Origin: Flavilitoribacter sp020436695
Lineage (GTDB): Bacteria; Bacteroidota; Bacteroidia; Chitinophagales; Saprospiraceae
Assembly: GCA_041392665.1 (NCBI GenBank)
Contig: JAWKLQ010000006.1
Span: 62,001-126,000 of the forward strand
Reading direction: 5' to 3'
DNA length: 64,000 bases
How positions within the stretch are numbered: position 1 is the stretch's first letter; the number at the start of each line of letters is the position of its first letter. Below, one piece after another: positions 35,492 to 43,098 of this stretch. Under the pieces are notes generated by a model. It saw only the letters and a program-made list of their open reading frames with translations. It made no database searches and was not told where the DNA came from. The position numbers and the translations under genes are program-made.

Positions 35492-38491
35492 TTATCGGGC
35501 AATTAATTTTCCGGTGGCGAGTGTTTGGCCTCCTGTCAATAGCCGGAACATATACATTCCGGACGGCAGATTGTCCCGATAAACTTCAAATTGATTCGCC
35601 CGGTGCTTTTCCGAGCGAACGAGGCGTCCCATCATATCGTACACTACAACCTCTACCTCGTTTAATGTAATACCTTCAATGTCAATGGTTGCTCTATCAA
35701 AAAACGGATTTGGTGCAACCTTTATTTTGACGCCAGGAAAAAAATCGGTCACTTTTGTCTGAATTTCCAAGCAGCCCTGCTGCAGGAAGTCAGTACAACC
35801 TATGACGTAGTCAACCGAATTAGTCACTTCCGGCGCGTGATAGTCAAAATAGACGGCAGCGCTATTGGTAATTTCCGTACCCAGAGGATTATTCGGTTTT
35901 TGGGAAATGCGGAACTTAACAAACCCTCTGGAGGAAGCTTCCTCTGCGCTGCCGACTGGTTGAAGTTGGATTTCACTGAGTGTGAATTTCACGATACCAT
36001 TATTGTAAATTTCAAAATCATAGGGATGACTACTCGCCCCAGGCTCCACGGAATAAACATCCAAATGGGGCGAGAGCGTATCGCGAATCACAACTCTATT
36101 AATCGTGTCAGTCCAGATATTTGAGAATATAATGGTATACTCAATATCGGTTTTTTGATCAAGGATATAATCCTTATATCCATTGGGATGACCTTTTAGC
36201 AGTGTAGTTTTCTCAGGACTGATCACTTCTTGAACATCAATGTCAACATTTGCATCCTGATCGTTCTCAGGAAAATCTGCATAATATCCGGTATCACCTA
36301 CTCCGTTCTCGGCTGCGCATCCTTCAATAGCCACTGTAGGCAGGCTATGTCCGGGGTGCCCATCCGATTGACGGGCGATCATGCGGTAAGTTTTGCCGCT
36401 AACACCGGGAACCGTAACGTATCTTTCTTCTTTGGGTCCAAGGGGGTCAATCGGACCTTGTAAGAAGATGAGAATATCTTCAACCACAATGTATTCCGAT
36501 GGCACCTGCATTGGTTCTTCCCCAACATTTTCAATTTTAAAGCGCACTGTATCCGACACACACTCCACAGAAAGATCCAAACTCGCATGATCCCAGTTGG
36601 GATCTGGATCTGAACAGATCTCATTCGGATAAATGTCTGCTTTTACGGTCAGCGCCTTCCCATCTGTCAGCCCTTCACAATCGAGGGCGACCTTGATCTT
36701 GATCTGTCCACAGTCCATCGAGGGGACATCTCCCAATTGATACGTCAGCGTATTAGTTTCGGCATCAATATTTGAGGGCGCTGGATAACTAGGATCCTGG
36801 ACAAATGCCAGTTCATCATCCAGTCGGACAGTAACGTAGGCATTCTCTGCTACTACCGGCCCCAGATTACAGTAGTTCAAAGTATATACAGCGTCATCAC
36901 ACTGTATCTGACCATTCGTTATGAACGGTACCGTAACATCTACATCCATGAAAGGACATTCCTCGGCGGTATAAGCCGTAAAGTTTGTTACGGTAGTGTC
37001 ATAGAGCTCTGAAAATTCAGCGAAGAAGGCTACCGGATTGCATACTCCCCAATGATCATTGGGTTTGAGCAGCGTTACTTTATAGGAACCCGGTGCTACA
37101 CTGATATCATAACGTCCATTTTCATCGGTTGTGCCATAGTAGCTGTTCTCTTCTCCTTCCACTTCTACCAACCAGTCTGAAAGCGGCACGCCATCCACGC
37201 CATCACAACCATCCAGCAGATGCGTTACCTGCCCCATCAGATGATTACTGGGATAAAGACCATCTCCGTTAACCTTGGTCAGCAACACATCATTGATCAA
37301 TGACAGTACATCCGCTGAGCCATTGGTATAGCCGGCAATCACAAACCCGTCGTTGGCACTTAGGGCCACATCTTCGCCGATGTTGATCGATTTATCATTG
37401 CCTACCAGCCGCTGCCAAACGATCTCTCCATCGGAATCCAGCTTCAGCAAGGTAGCTTTGGAATAAGCTGCATTGACGAAACTATAACCTACTGCCACCA
37501 GATGTCCATCCGGCATTTCTATCACTGAGCTCAACCAATTATCGTAAGCGGCCGGTCTCAGTTCCCGATACCACAATGTATCTCCCTGCAGGTTGCATTT
37601 TGCAATTAAGCCCCGGCTGTAATTCCCGGCTGTGCCAACGAAAACGATTTCATCATTCTGGGTCAGCAACAGATCGTTGATCTCCTCATGTTCTCCGCTT
37701 GTACCGTAAGATTTGGACCAAACAAAATTGCCACGTAAATCAAGTTTGTAAAGGGCTACGTTTTTAGCAACACCATTGTTCTCAGGTACATCAGCTACCA
37801 GTATGTATCCGTCCGATACTGCTACAACCCCTTTCCCAATATCGTCTTTATCAGAAATGCCGAAGGCATTGCGCCATTCTTCTTCCCCATCAGCATCTGC
37901 TTTCAGCACCAGTATATCACTTCTCCCGGTAGCGGCATTTTCTGTTTCACCGACCAGAATGAACCCACCGTCTGCGGTCTGAGCGATATCAAAGGCTTTT
38001 TCGTTCAGATTGGTGGTAAAAGTCTTACTCCAGATCTTACGGCCCGTCCGGTGCACCTTCAACATATACACATTGTTGGGGGCATTAAATTTTTCCCGGA
38101 TATAGCCGGCCATGACAAAGCTACCGTCTTCCAGTTCGATCACCGCATTGGGCTGCTCGTGAAAAGATTCGTCGTAGATCTTTTGCCAGATGATCGTACC
38201 GTCTACATCGGTACGGATCGCCAAAATGTCAATGTCATTATCATCTCCGTATGATTCACTGAAGCCGACCAGCAGATTACCGTGGTCGACCGTAGCGATC
38301 ACCGCTTTCGCCTGGTCTTCTTTGGAGCCGCCAACGCGAACTTCCCAACCCTGGCCAAAAGACCATACGGAACAGATCAACAGCGAGACAAGCAGGGCGC
38401 ACTTTAGGCCCGACCAGTTCAGATGAGTCGCATATTTGGCATTGGATTGAAACATCTGTTTATTCTTTAGGTCGCTCGCTTTATTTGACAT
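35492..38491 (-). CDS. Large T9SS-sorted surface protein with propeller-like and DUF11/DUF7619-like domains
   Basis: After a signal sequence (hydrophobic core CALLVSLLICSVWSFG) come repeated blade-like units (GGFILVGETENAATGRSDIL, GYILVADVPENNGVA and similar), then a carboxypeptidase-like/CNA-B fold (YGTTDENGRYDISVAPGSYK). Then follow DUF11/DUF7619-like beta domains (TDIEYTIIFSNIWTDTINRV, ITNSAAVYFDYHAP) and a C-terminal T9SS sorting domain (VAPNPFFDRATIDIEG ... GMYMFRLLTGG). I place the start at 38491 because the frame upstream to 38611 adds an extra hydrophobic segment before the signal peptide; ATG 38455 is also possible. It is probably an adhesin or cell-surface structural protein. It is divergent from the gene at 38668. 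Confidence 0.8.
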   Translation of the reverse strand: MSNKASDLKNKQMFQSNAKYATHLNWSGLKCALLVSLLICSVWSFGQGWEVRVGGSKEDQAKAVIATVDHGNLLVGFSESYGDDNDIDILAIRTDVDGTIIWQKIYDESFHEQPNAVIELEDGSFVMAGYIREKFNAPNNVYMLKVHRTGRKIWSKTFTTNLNEKAFDIAQTADGGFILVGETENAATGRSDILVLKADADGEEEWRNAFGISDKDDIGKGVVAVSDGYILVADVPENNGVAKNVALYKLDLRGNFVWSKSYGTSGEHEEINDLLLTQNDEIVFVGTAGNYSRGLIAKCNLQGDTLWYRELRPAAYDNWLSSVIEMPDGHLVAVGYSFVNAAYSKATLLKLDSDGEIVWQRLVGNDKSINIGEDVALSANDGFVIAGYTNGSADVLSLINDVLLTKVNGDGLYPSNHLMGQVTHLLDGCDGVDGVPLSDWLVEVEGEENSYYGTTDENGRYDISVAPGSYKVTLLKPNDHWGVCNPVAFFAEFSELYDTTVTNFTAYTAEECPFMDVDVTVPFITNGQIQCDDAVYTLNYCNLGPVVAENAYVTVRLDDELAFVQDPSYPAPSNIDAETNTLTYQLGDVPSMDCGQIKIKVALDCEGLTDGKALTVKADIYPNEICSDPDPNWDHASLDLSVECVSDTVRFKIENVGEEPMQVPSEYIVVEDILIFLQGPIDPLGPKEERYVTVPGVSGKTYRMIARQSDGHPGHSLPTVAIEGCAAENGVGDTGYYADFPENDQDANVDIDVQEVISPEKTTLLKGHPNGYKDYILDQKTDIEYTIIFSNIWTDTINRVVIRDTLSPHLDVYSVEPGASSHPYDFEIYNNGIVKFTLSEIQLQPVGSAEEASSRGFVKFRISQKPNNPLGTEITNSAAVYFDYHAPEVTNSVDYVIGCTDFLQQGCLEIQTKVTDFFPGVKIKVAPNPFFDRATIDIEGITLNEVEVVVYDMMGRLVRSEKHRANQFEVYRDNLPSGMYMFRLLTGGQTLATGKLIAR

Positions 38492-38667
38492 TACAAATAT
38501 GTTTTGATTAGCAAGGAAAAACAAAGACAAAATTAATGATTTGTTGACTAAAAAAGCGTATTTTTGAAAAACACCAAAAATCAATGAACACAAATAATAA
38601 TTGAAAATCAATTACTTAACACATACCTCCCTCAAATAATTGTGTTGACATCAAACAATAAACAAGC

Positions 38668-40080
38668 GTGAAAAAAAGTCAGGTTATCGCAATTGTTAGA
38701 ACCTTAGATAAATCTGAAGTCCGGGAATTCCGCAAGTGGTTGCTTTCTCCGGTACATAATCAGCGGGAAGATGTGGTGCAGTTATTCGATTATCTGATGG
38801 TAGCCAATCACCTCGAAGAAGACAAATTTCTGCAAAAAGAACGAGTTTATCGTAAAATCTTTGGCAAGGAAGCATACAATGATGCAAAATTGCGTCAGAC
38901 TAACCATTTCTTACTGAAATCACTGGAAGAATATTTTAATTATCAGATTAACGTTTCCGATGAAATCTCGACCAAGATCGGCCTGATCAAGAACTATCGC
39001 CGGAGGAATTTATTACGGCTGGTTCGCAAAAATCTTGATCAGACAGCCGGGTTATTGGAAGCATCTGACCTCCGAAACGAGGACTATTACTGGAACCAGT
39101 ATGAATACCAACAGGAGCGATATAACTATCTTTCTCTACTGCAAAAAAGCTCGGAACTGGAGCTACAAGAGGTGTCTGATGCTCTGGAAAAAGCCTACAT
39201 CACAGAAAAACTAATCTGGAGTTGTAGGCTGATCTTCCACCAGACCATTTACCGAAAGAACTATGATCTGGGACTCTTGCAACCGGTATTGCAAATGGTG
39301 GAAGAACGGAATCTAACGGGAGAACCCGCGATTGCTATCTACTTCCACGTACTTAAAGCGATGACCGACAAGGAGGACGACCATTTGCATTTCGAAAAAC
39401 TGCGGATGGACATTGTCAAGTATGAGAATCATTTCCCCCGGCCCCAACTCAAGGAAATCTACCAAATGGCTATTAATTACAGCGTGCGAAAAACTAATGC
39501 CGGGCTGGCCACCTTTCAGAGAGAAATCTTTGAATGGTATCGCCAGGGTATTTTGAGTAAAGTGCTGATCGAATCGGAGAAATTGTCGCCGGCTACCTAT
39601 AGCAATACGGTTACAGCTTCCCTGCAGGTTGGGGAATTCGAATGGGCAGAGAAGTTTATTGACGAATACAAAGCCATGCTCCCAAAAAAAGAGCGTGATA
39701 ACCTTAGTCATTTTTCCAAGGCGAAACTTTTCTTCACACGCAAAGACTACAAACGAGCCATGGTGCTATTGGCACAAGCTGAATACCACAATATTCTAAT
39801 CAACCTGAATGCAAAATCCATGCTCATCAAAATGTACTATGAACTGGATGAAATGGAAGCCCTTGAATTCCTTTTGGAAAGTATGCGGATTTATATCCGG
39901 CGCAAGGAGGTGATCGGTTACCACAGTAATTTATATCTCCGGCTTATTCAGTTTACAAAAAAATTGATCCGTATCAACCGATATGATAAGGAAAAAATGG
40001 CGAAACTACGCACAGAGATCCAAACTGCTAACCCTTTGCCGGAAAGACAATGGCTGTTGGAGCAATTAGATAAACTATAG
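38668..40080 (+). CDS. Uncharacterised all-helical protein preceding a GG-leader peptide gene
   Basis: I do not recognise a named family. The 470-residue protein starts with GTG and has no signal peptide or membrane helix. It is rich in Leu, Lys, Glu and Tyr with TPR-like helix pairs in the C-terminal half (for example HFSKAKLFFTRKDYKRAMVL and LINLNAKSMLIKMYYELDEM). The N-terminal region (REFRKWLLSPVHNQREDVVQ, then DAKLRQTNHFLLKSLEEYFN) is the most distinctive part. It is cytoplasmic by prediction. The gene is followed 77 bp later by a 47-codon gene with a double-glycine leader on the same strand, which suggests a linked role (inference). Confidence 0.7.
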   Translation: MKKSQVIAIVRTLDKSEVREFRKWLLSPVHNQREDVVQLFDYLMVANHLEEDKFLQKERVYRKIFGKEAYNDAKLRQTNHFLLKSLEEYFNYQINVSDEISTKIGLIKNYRRRNLLRLVRKNLDQTAGLLEASDLRNEDYYWNQYEYQQERYNYLSLLQKSSELELQEVSDALEKAYITEKLIWSCRLIFHQTIYRKNYDLGLLQPVLQMVEERNLTGEPAIAIYFHVLKAMTDKEDDHLHFEKLRMDIVKYENHFPRPQLKEIYQMAINYSVRKTNAGLATFQREIFEWYRQGILSKVLIESEKLSPATYSNTVTASLQVGEFEWAEKFIDEYKAMLPKKERDNLSHFSKAKLFFTRKDYKRAMVLLAQAEYHNILINLNAKSMLIKMYYELDEMEALEFLLESMRIYIRRKEVIGYHSNLYLRLIQFTKKLIRINRYDKEKMAKLRTEIQTANPLPERQWLLEQLDKL

Positions 40081-40157
40081 ATTATTTTATGTAAAAACTT
40101 GCAGAAGAAGAAGAAGAAGATATTGCTTTCCATTGTTTCACTTAAAACTATAATATC

Positions 40158-40301
40158 ATGCAAAACATGGAAAACAAGACCGCTCTTGAGGTATTTAAGA
40201 ACCAGCAGCTCTCTCTGGAAACGACTAAGCAGGTGAAAGGGGGTGATGGGGAACCTGGGGATGGTGGCTATATTGTGATTGAGGATCAGGTTATGTTCTA
40301 G
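40158..40301 (+). CDS. Small double-glycine-leader peptide precursor
   Basis: A 47-codon frame, ATG to TAG, encodes a typical Bacteroidota GG-leader. The leader contains NQQLSLETTKQVKGG with Gly-Gly at residues 28-29, and an 18-residue core rich in Gly and acidic residues (DGEPGDGGYIVIEDQVMF). The L-S-L-E-x-x-K-Q-V-K-G-G pattern matches natural-product or class II bacteriocin-like precursors, which C39-type peptidase/ABC transporters cleave after GG. No such transporter or modification enzyme is seen nearby. The core has no Cys, Ser or Thr, so it is unlikely to be a lanthipeptide. REP-type palindromes follow at once. Confidence 0.65.
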   Translation: MQNMENKTALEVFKNQQLSLETTKQVKGGDGEPGDGGYIVIEDQVMF

Positions 40302-40314
40302 TCCTTTTCCTTTT

Positions 40315-40388
40315 AGACCTGACAGGTTGGAGAAACCTGTCAGGTCTGCTGCTGCCTAACCTGCCGAATTTCTCCAATCCGGCAGGTT
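40315..40388. repeat. REP palindrome pair upstream of the RAYT gene
   Basis: A perfect 14-bp inverted repeat (40315-40328 with 40334-40347, loop ggaga) is followed by a second palindrome (aacctgccg 40358-40366 with cggcaggtt 40380-40388, loop containing tctcc). The loops are complementary in orientation, as in a BIME. The same motifs recur just downstream of the transposase. The first hairpin may also terminate the small-peptide transcript. Confidence 0.8.
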
Positions 40389-40495
40389 TCGTCTGCCACC
40401 AATTTTACAGCTTTCAGCAATTTTCAAGCTCCACACTTGCCCGTCAACCGATTCCATCGTAACTTGCTGATTGTTTCTCTCTGAAATCTTTAAGA

Positions 40496-41245
40496 ATGAA
40501 TACGCGCTCAGAAATCACCCGGCCGCTGATGCCCGGGTATTATTACCACATCTATAACCGGTCCAACAGCAACCACCGTCTATTTTTCGAACCGGCCAAT
40601 TACTCCTATTTTCTCAGGCAGTATGCCCGATATCTGGACCACTATGTGGAAACCTTTGCTTACTGTCTGCTTCCCGATCATTTTCATATGCTGGTTCGAG
40701 TTAAGCCTACAGAATCGATCTTTGCGGCAGTGCAAGATGCGTACAAAAGGCCTACCAGAAATTGGATCACATCCATGCTTAGCTTAAGCCAGGAATTAGA
40801 TCAGCCCTGTTTCCCACCGAACACATTTACAGACTTTCACTTTCTCCAAGAATTGCCTACCGATATCGCTGCCCAGGCTGCTGCTTTGTTCGTTTCCAAT
40901 CAGTTACGAACCTTGTTTATGAGTTATTCCAAAGCGGTAAACAATCGAATGAATAGGCGAGGTGCCTTATTTCAGAAGCCTTTCAAAAGAAAAGCTATTT
41001 CTGATCATCTTTACTTAAAATGGCTTATCTGGTACATCCATCGCAACCCATTACACCACAGTGTGCATAAAGACTTTCGCTCTTACCCCTGGAGTTCCTA
41101 CCGGAGTTTGCTGAGTGATCGCCCTACTCGCCTGGCCAGAGTAGAAGTCTTGAGTTGGTTTGAAGAGGGGGCCACAGGGTTCAAGGAGTATCATGATATA
41201 GGAGAACAGGCCTGGGATGAATTGTCAGGGCTTGCTTTGGAGTGA
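40496..41245 (+). CDS. REP-associated tyrosine transposase (RAYT, Y1 HUH family)
   Basis: The N-terminus GYYYHIYNRSNSNHRLFF is typical of the TnpA_REP family. The HUH-like metal motif appears as H62-F-H64 in LLPDHFHMLVRVK, and the likely catalytic tyrosine is Y180 in WYIHRNPLHH. RAYTs are single-copy transposases that recognise and mobilise short REP palindromes; they are not flanked by classical insertion-sequence ends. The gene is intact at 249 residues. Palindrome pairs of the same family stand on both sides (40315-40388, 41260-41371), so this is a complete RAYT-REP unit inserted between the GG-peptide gene and asnS. Confidence 0.9.
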   Translation: MNTRSEITRPLMPGYYYHIYNRSNSNHRLFFEPANYSYFLRQYARYLDHYVETFAYCLLPDHFHMLVRVKPTESIFAAVQDAYKRPTRNWITSMLSLSQELDQPCFPPNTFTDFHFLQELPTDIAAQAAALFVSNQLRTLFMSYSKAVNNRMNRRGALFQKPFKRKAISDHLYLKWLIWYIHRNPLHHSVHKDFRSYPWSSYRSLLSDRPTRLARVEVLSWFEEGATGFKEYHDIGEQAWDELSGLALE

Positions 41246-41259
41246 AGCTTTTTTCAAGA

Positions 41260-41371
41260 CCTGCCGGGTTGGAAAAACCCGGCAGGACAGGCAGCCAACC
41301 TGCCGGATTTCTCTAATCCGGCAGTTTTTCACTTTCCTTCGAGACCTGACAGCTTGGAAAAACCTGTCAGG
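41260..41371. repeat. REP palindrome cluster downstream of the RAYT gene
   Basis: Three palindromes occur: cctgccgggtt 41260-41270 with 41276-41286 (loop ggaaa); ctgccggatt 41300-41309 with 41315-41324; and cctgacagctt 41345-41355 with 41361-41371 (one mismatch). They belong to the same family as the pair at 40315-40388, with either g/c-rich (ctgccgg) or ctgacag cores. The last one ends 7 bp from the asnS stop codon. Confidence 0.8.
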
Positions 41372-41377
41372 ACAGCC

Positions 41378-42826
41378 CTAAAACTCCGCCGTCTTAGGTG
41401 CCCGCGGGAACGGGATCACATCCCGGATATTCGTCATACCGGTAATGAACTGCACCATCCGCTCAAAGCCCAGGCCGAAACCGGCGTGCGGCGCACCACC
41501 GAAACGGCGCAGATCCAGGTACCACCAGAGTTCCTCTTCTTCGATACCCATATCGTGTACGCGCTGCTTCAGCACATCATAGCGGTCTTCTCGCTGAGAG
41601 CCGCCGATCACTTCCCCGATATAAGGGAACAGCACATCCATAGCCGCAACGGTCTCACCCGGAACACCTTCCTGCTGATCGTTCAGTCGCATGTAAAAAG
41701 CCTTGAAAGCTTTTGGATAATCGCGAACGATCACCGGCTTCTGGAAATGTTTTTCCACCAGGTAGCGCTCGTGTTCGGCCTGCAGATCATTGCCCCAGGA
41801 AGGTTCGAATTCGAATTTACCCTTCTTGAAGGGTTTGGAATTGCGCAGGATGTTCACCGCTTCGGTGTAGGTGATCCGTTCAAAATCGTTGTCCACTACA
41901 AAGCGAAGTGTATCGATGAGTCCCATCGGACGCCGTTTATCCTGCGGCAGGTTCTTTTCTTCCTGCTGGATGCGCTGATCCAGGTATTCTAGGTCCGGCA
42001 GATAGTTGTCCAGTACATAATTGATGAGGTACTGCACAAAATCCTGGGCGAGGTCCATGTTGTCCTCGATATCGTTAAAGGCCACTTCCGGTTCGATCAT
42101 CCAGAATTCGGAAAGGTGGCGGGTCGTGTTGGAGTTTTCCGCCCGAAAGGTCGGCCCGAAAGTATAGATCTTACCTAAGGCCAGTGCTCCGATCTCCCCT
42201 TGCAACTGACCACTCACAGTAAGGTTGGTCGCTTTGCCGAAGAAATCTTCTTTCCAGTCGATACTGCCGTCTTCGGTACGGGGCGGATCACCGATGGGCA
42301 AAGTGGTGACCTGAAACATTTCACCGGCTCCTTCGGCATCACTACCCGTAATGATCGGTGTATGCAGGTAATAGTAGCCGTGATCGTTGAAATATTTATG
42401 TACGGCATAGGCCACGGCATGCCGAATGCGAAATACCGAACTAAAGGTGTTCGTACGCATGCGGAAATGCGCCTTTTCCCGCAGGTATTCCATCGTCTGC
42501 CGCTTCGGTTGCAGAGGATACTCATCCAGTTTGTTGCTGCCCAGTATCTCTACCTCATCCGCTATCACCTCGACACTCTGACCGGCCCCCTGGCTTTCCA
42601 CCAGTTTTCCTGTCGCTTTCACGCAGGCATGAAAACTGATCTTTCTTAAAATTTCTTCCGGAAGCGAATCCGGATCGATCACCACCTGCAGATTACCAGC
42701 CGTAGAACCGTCGTTGAGTGCAATAAAACGATTGTTGCGGAAGGCTCTCACCCATCCCATCACCGTAATGGTGTCTCCGATCTTCGGCGCGGCAAGTATG
42801 CCGGCTATTTCGCTTCTTCGTATCAT
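41378..42826 (-). CDS. asnS: Asparaginyl-tRNA synthetase
   Basis: This class II synthetase charges tRNA-Asn. The N-terminal OB-fold anticodon-binding domain runs about 10-100 (DTITVMGWVRAFRNNRFIAL), followed by motif 2-like FGPTFRAENSNTTRHLSEFW and motif 3 GFGLGFERMVQFITG near the C-terminus, then NIRDVIPFPRAP. I choose ATG 42826 (482 residues): the OB fold begins there, and the upstream extension to 42874 is translated from an intergenic repeat containing ggtacc motifs. The length fits bacterial AsnRS. Its 3' end abuts the REP cluster of the RAYT unit. Confidence 0.95.
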   Translation of the reverse strand: MIRRSEIAGILAAPKIGDTITVMGWVRAFRNNRFIALNDGSTAGNLQVVIDPDSLPEEILRKISFHACVKATGKLVESQGAGQSVEVIADEVEILGSNKLDEYPLQPKRQTMEYLREKAHFRMRTNTFSSVFRIRHAVAYAVHKYFNDHGYYYLHTPIITGSDAEGAGEMFQVTTLPIGDPPRTEDGSIDWKEDFFGKATNLTVSGQLQGEIGALALGKIYTFGPTFRAENSNTTRHLSEFWMIEPEVAFNDIEDNMDLAQDFVQYLINYVLDNYLPDLEYLDQRIQQEEKNLPQDKRRPMGLIDTLRFVVDNDFERITYTEAVNILRNSKPFKKGKFEFEPSWGNDLQAEHERYLVEKHFQKPVIVRDYPKAFKAFYMRLNDQQEGVPGETVAAMDVLFPYIGEVIGGSQREDRYDVLKQRVHDMGIEEEELWWYLDLRRFGGAPHAGFGLGFERMVQFITGMTNIRDVIPFPRAPKTAEF

Positions 42827-43098
42827 TGTTGTTCGGTACTTGGTATTTGGTACCGGGTAGCAGGTACCCGCCAAACGGAAATATTCGCTTTTAAAAAAAT
42901 TAATTATTGCCCATCAACGGCAATGTCCGGATTTTGGTTCCCGTAAAGGGTAGCAGTAAGAACAGCAGGCCTCTCCCACTCACTTCCTCACTCCTGAAAA
43001 ATCCGGCCGCAAAGCTAGAAATAATGCGAGGATTTGACAAACTTCAGGATAGGTTCTTGGCACCGGATAACCGGGCTTCTTCGTAAATAAGTCCCTTT

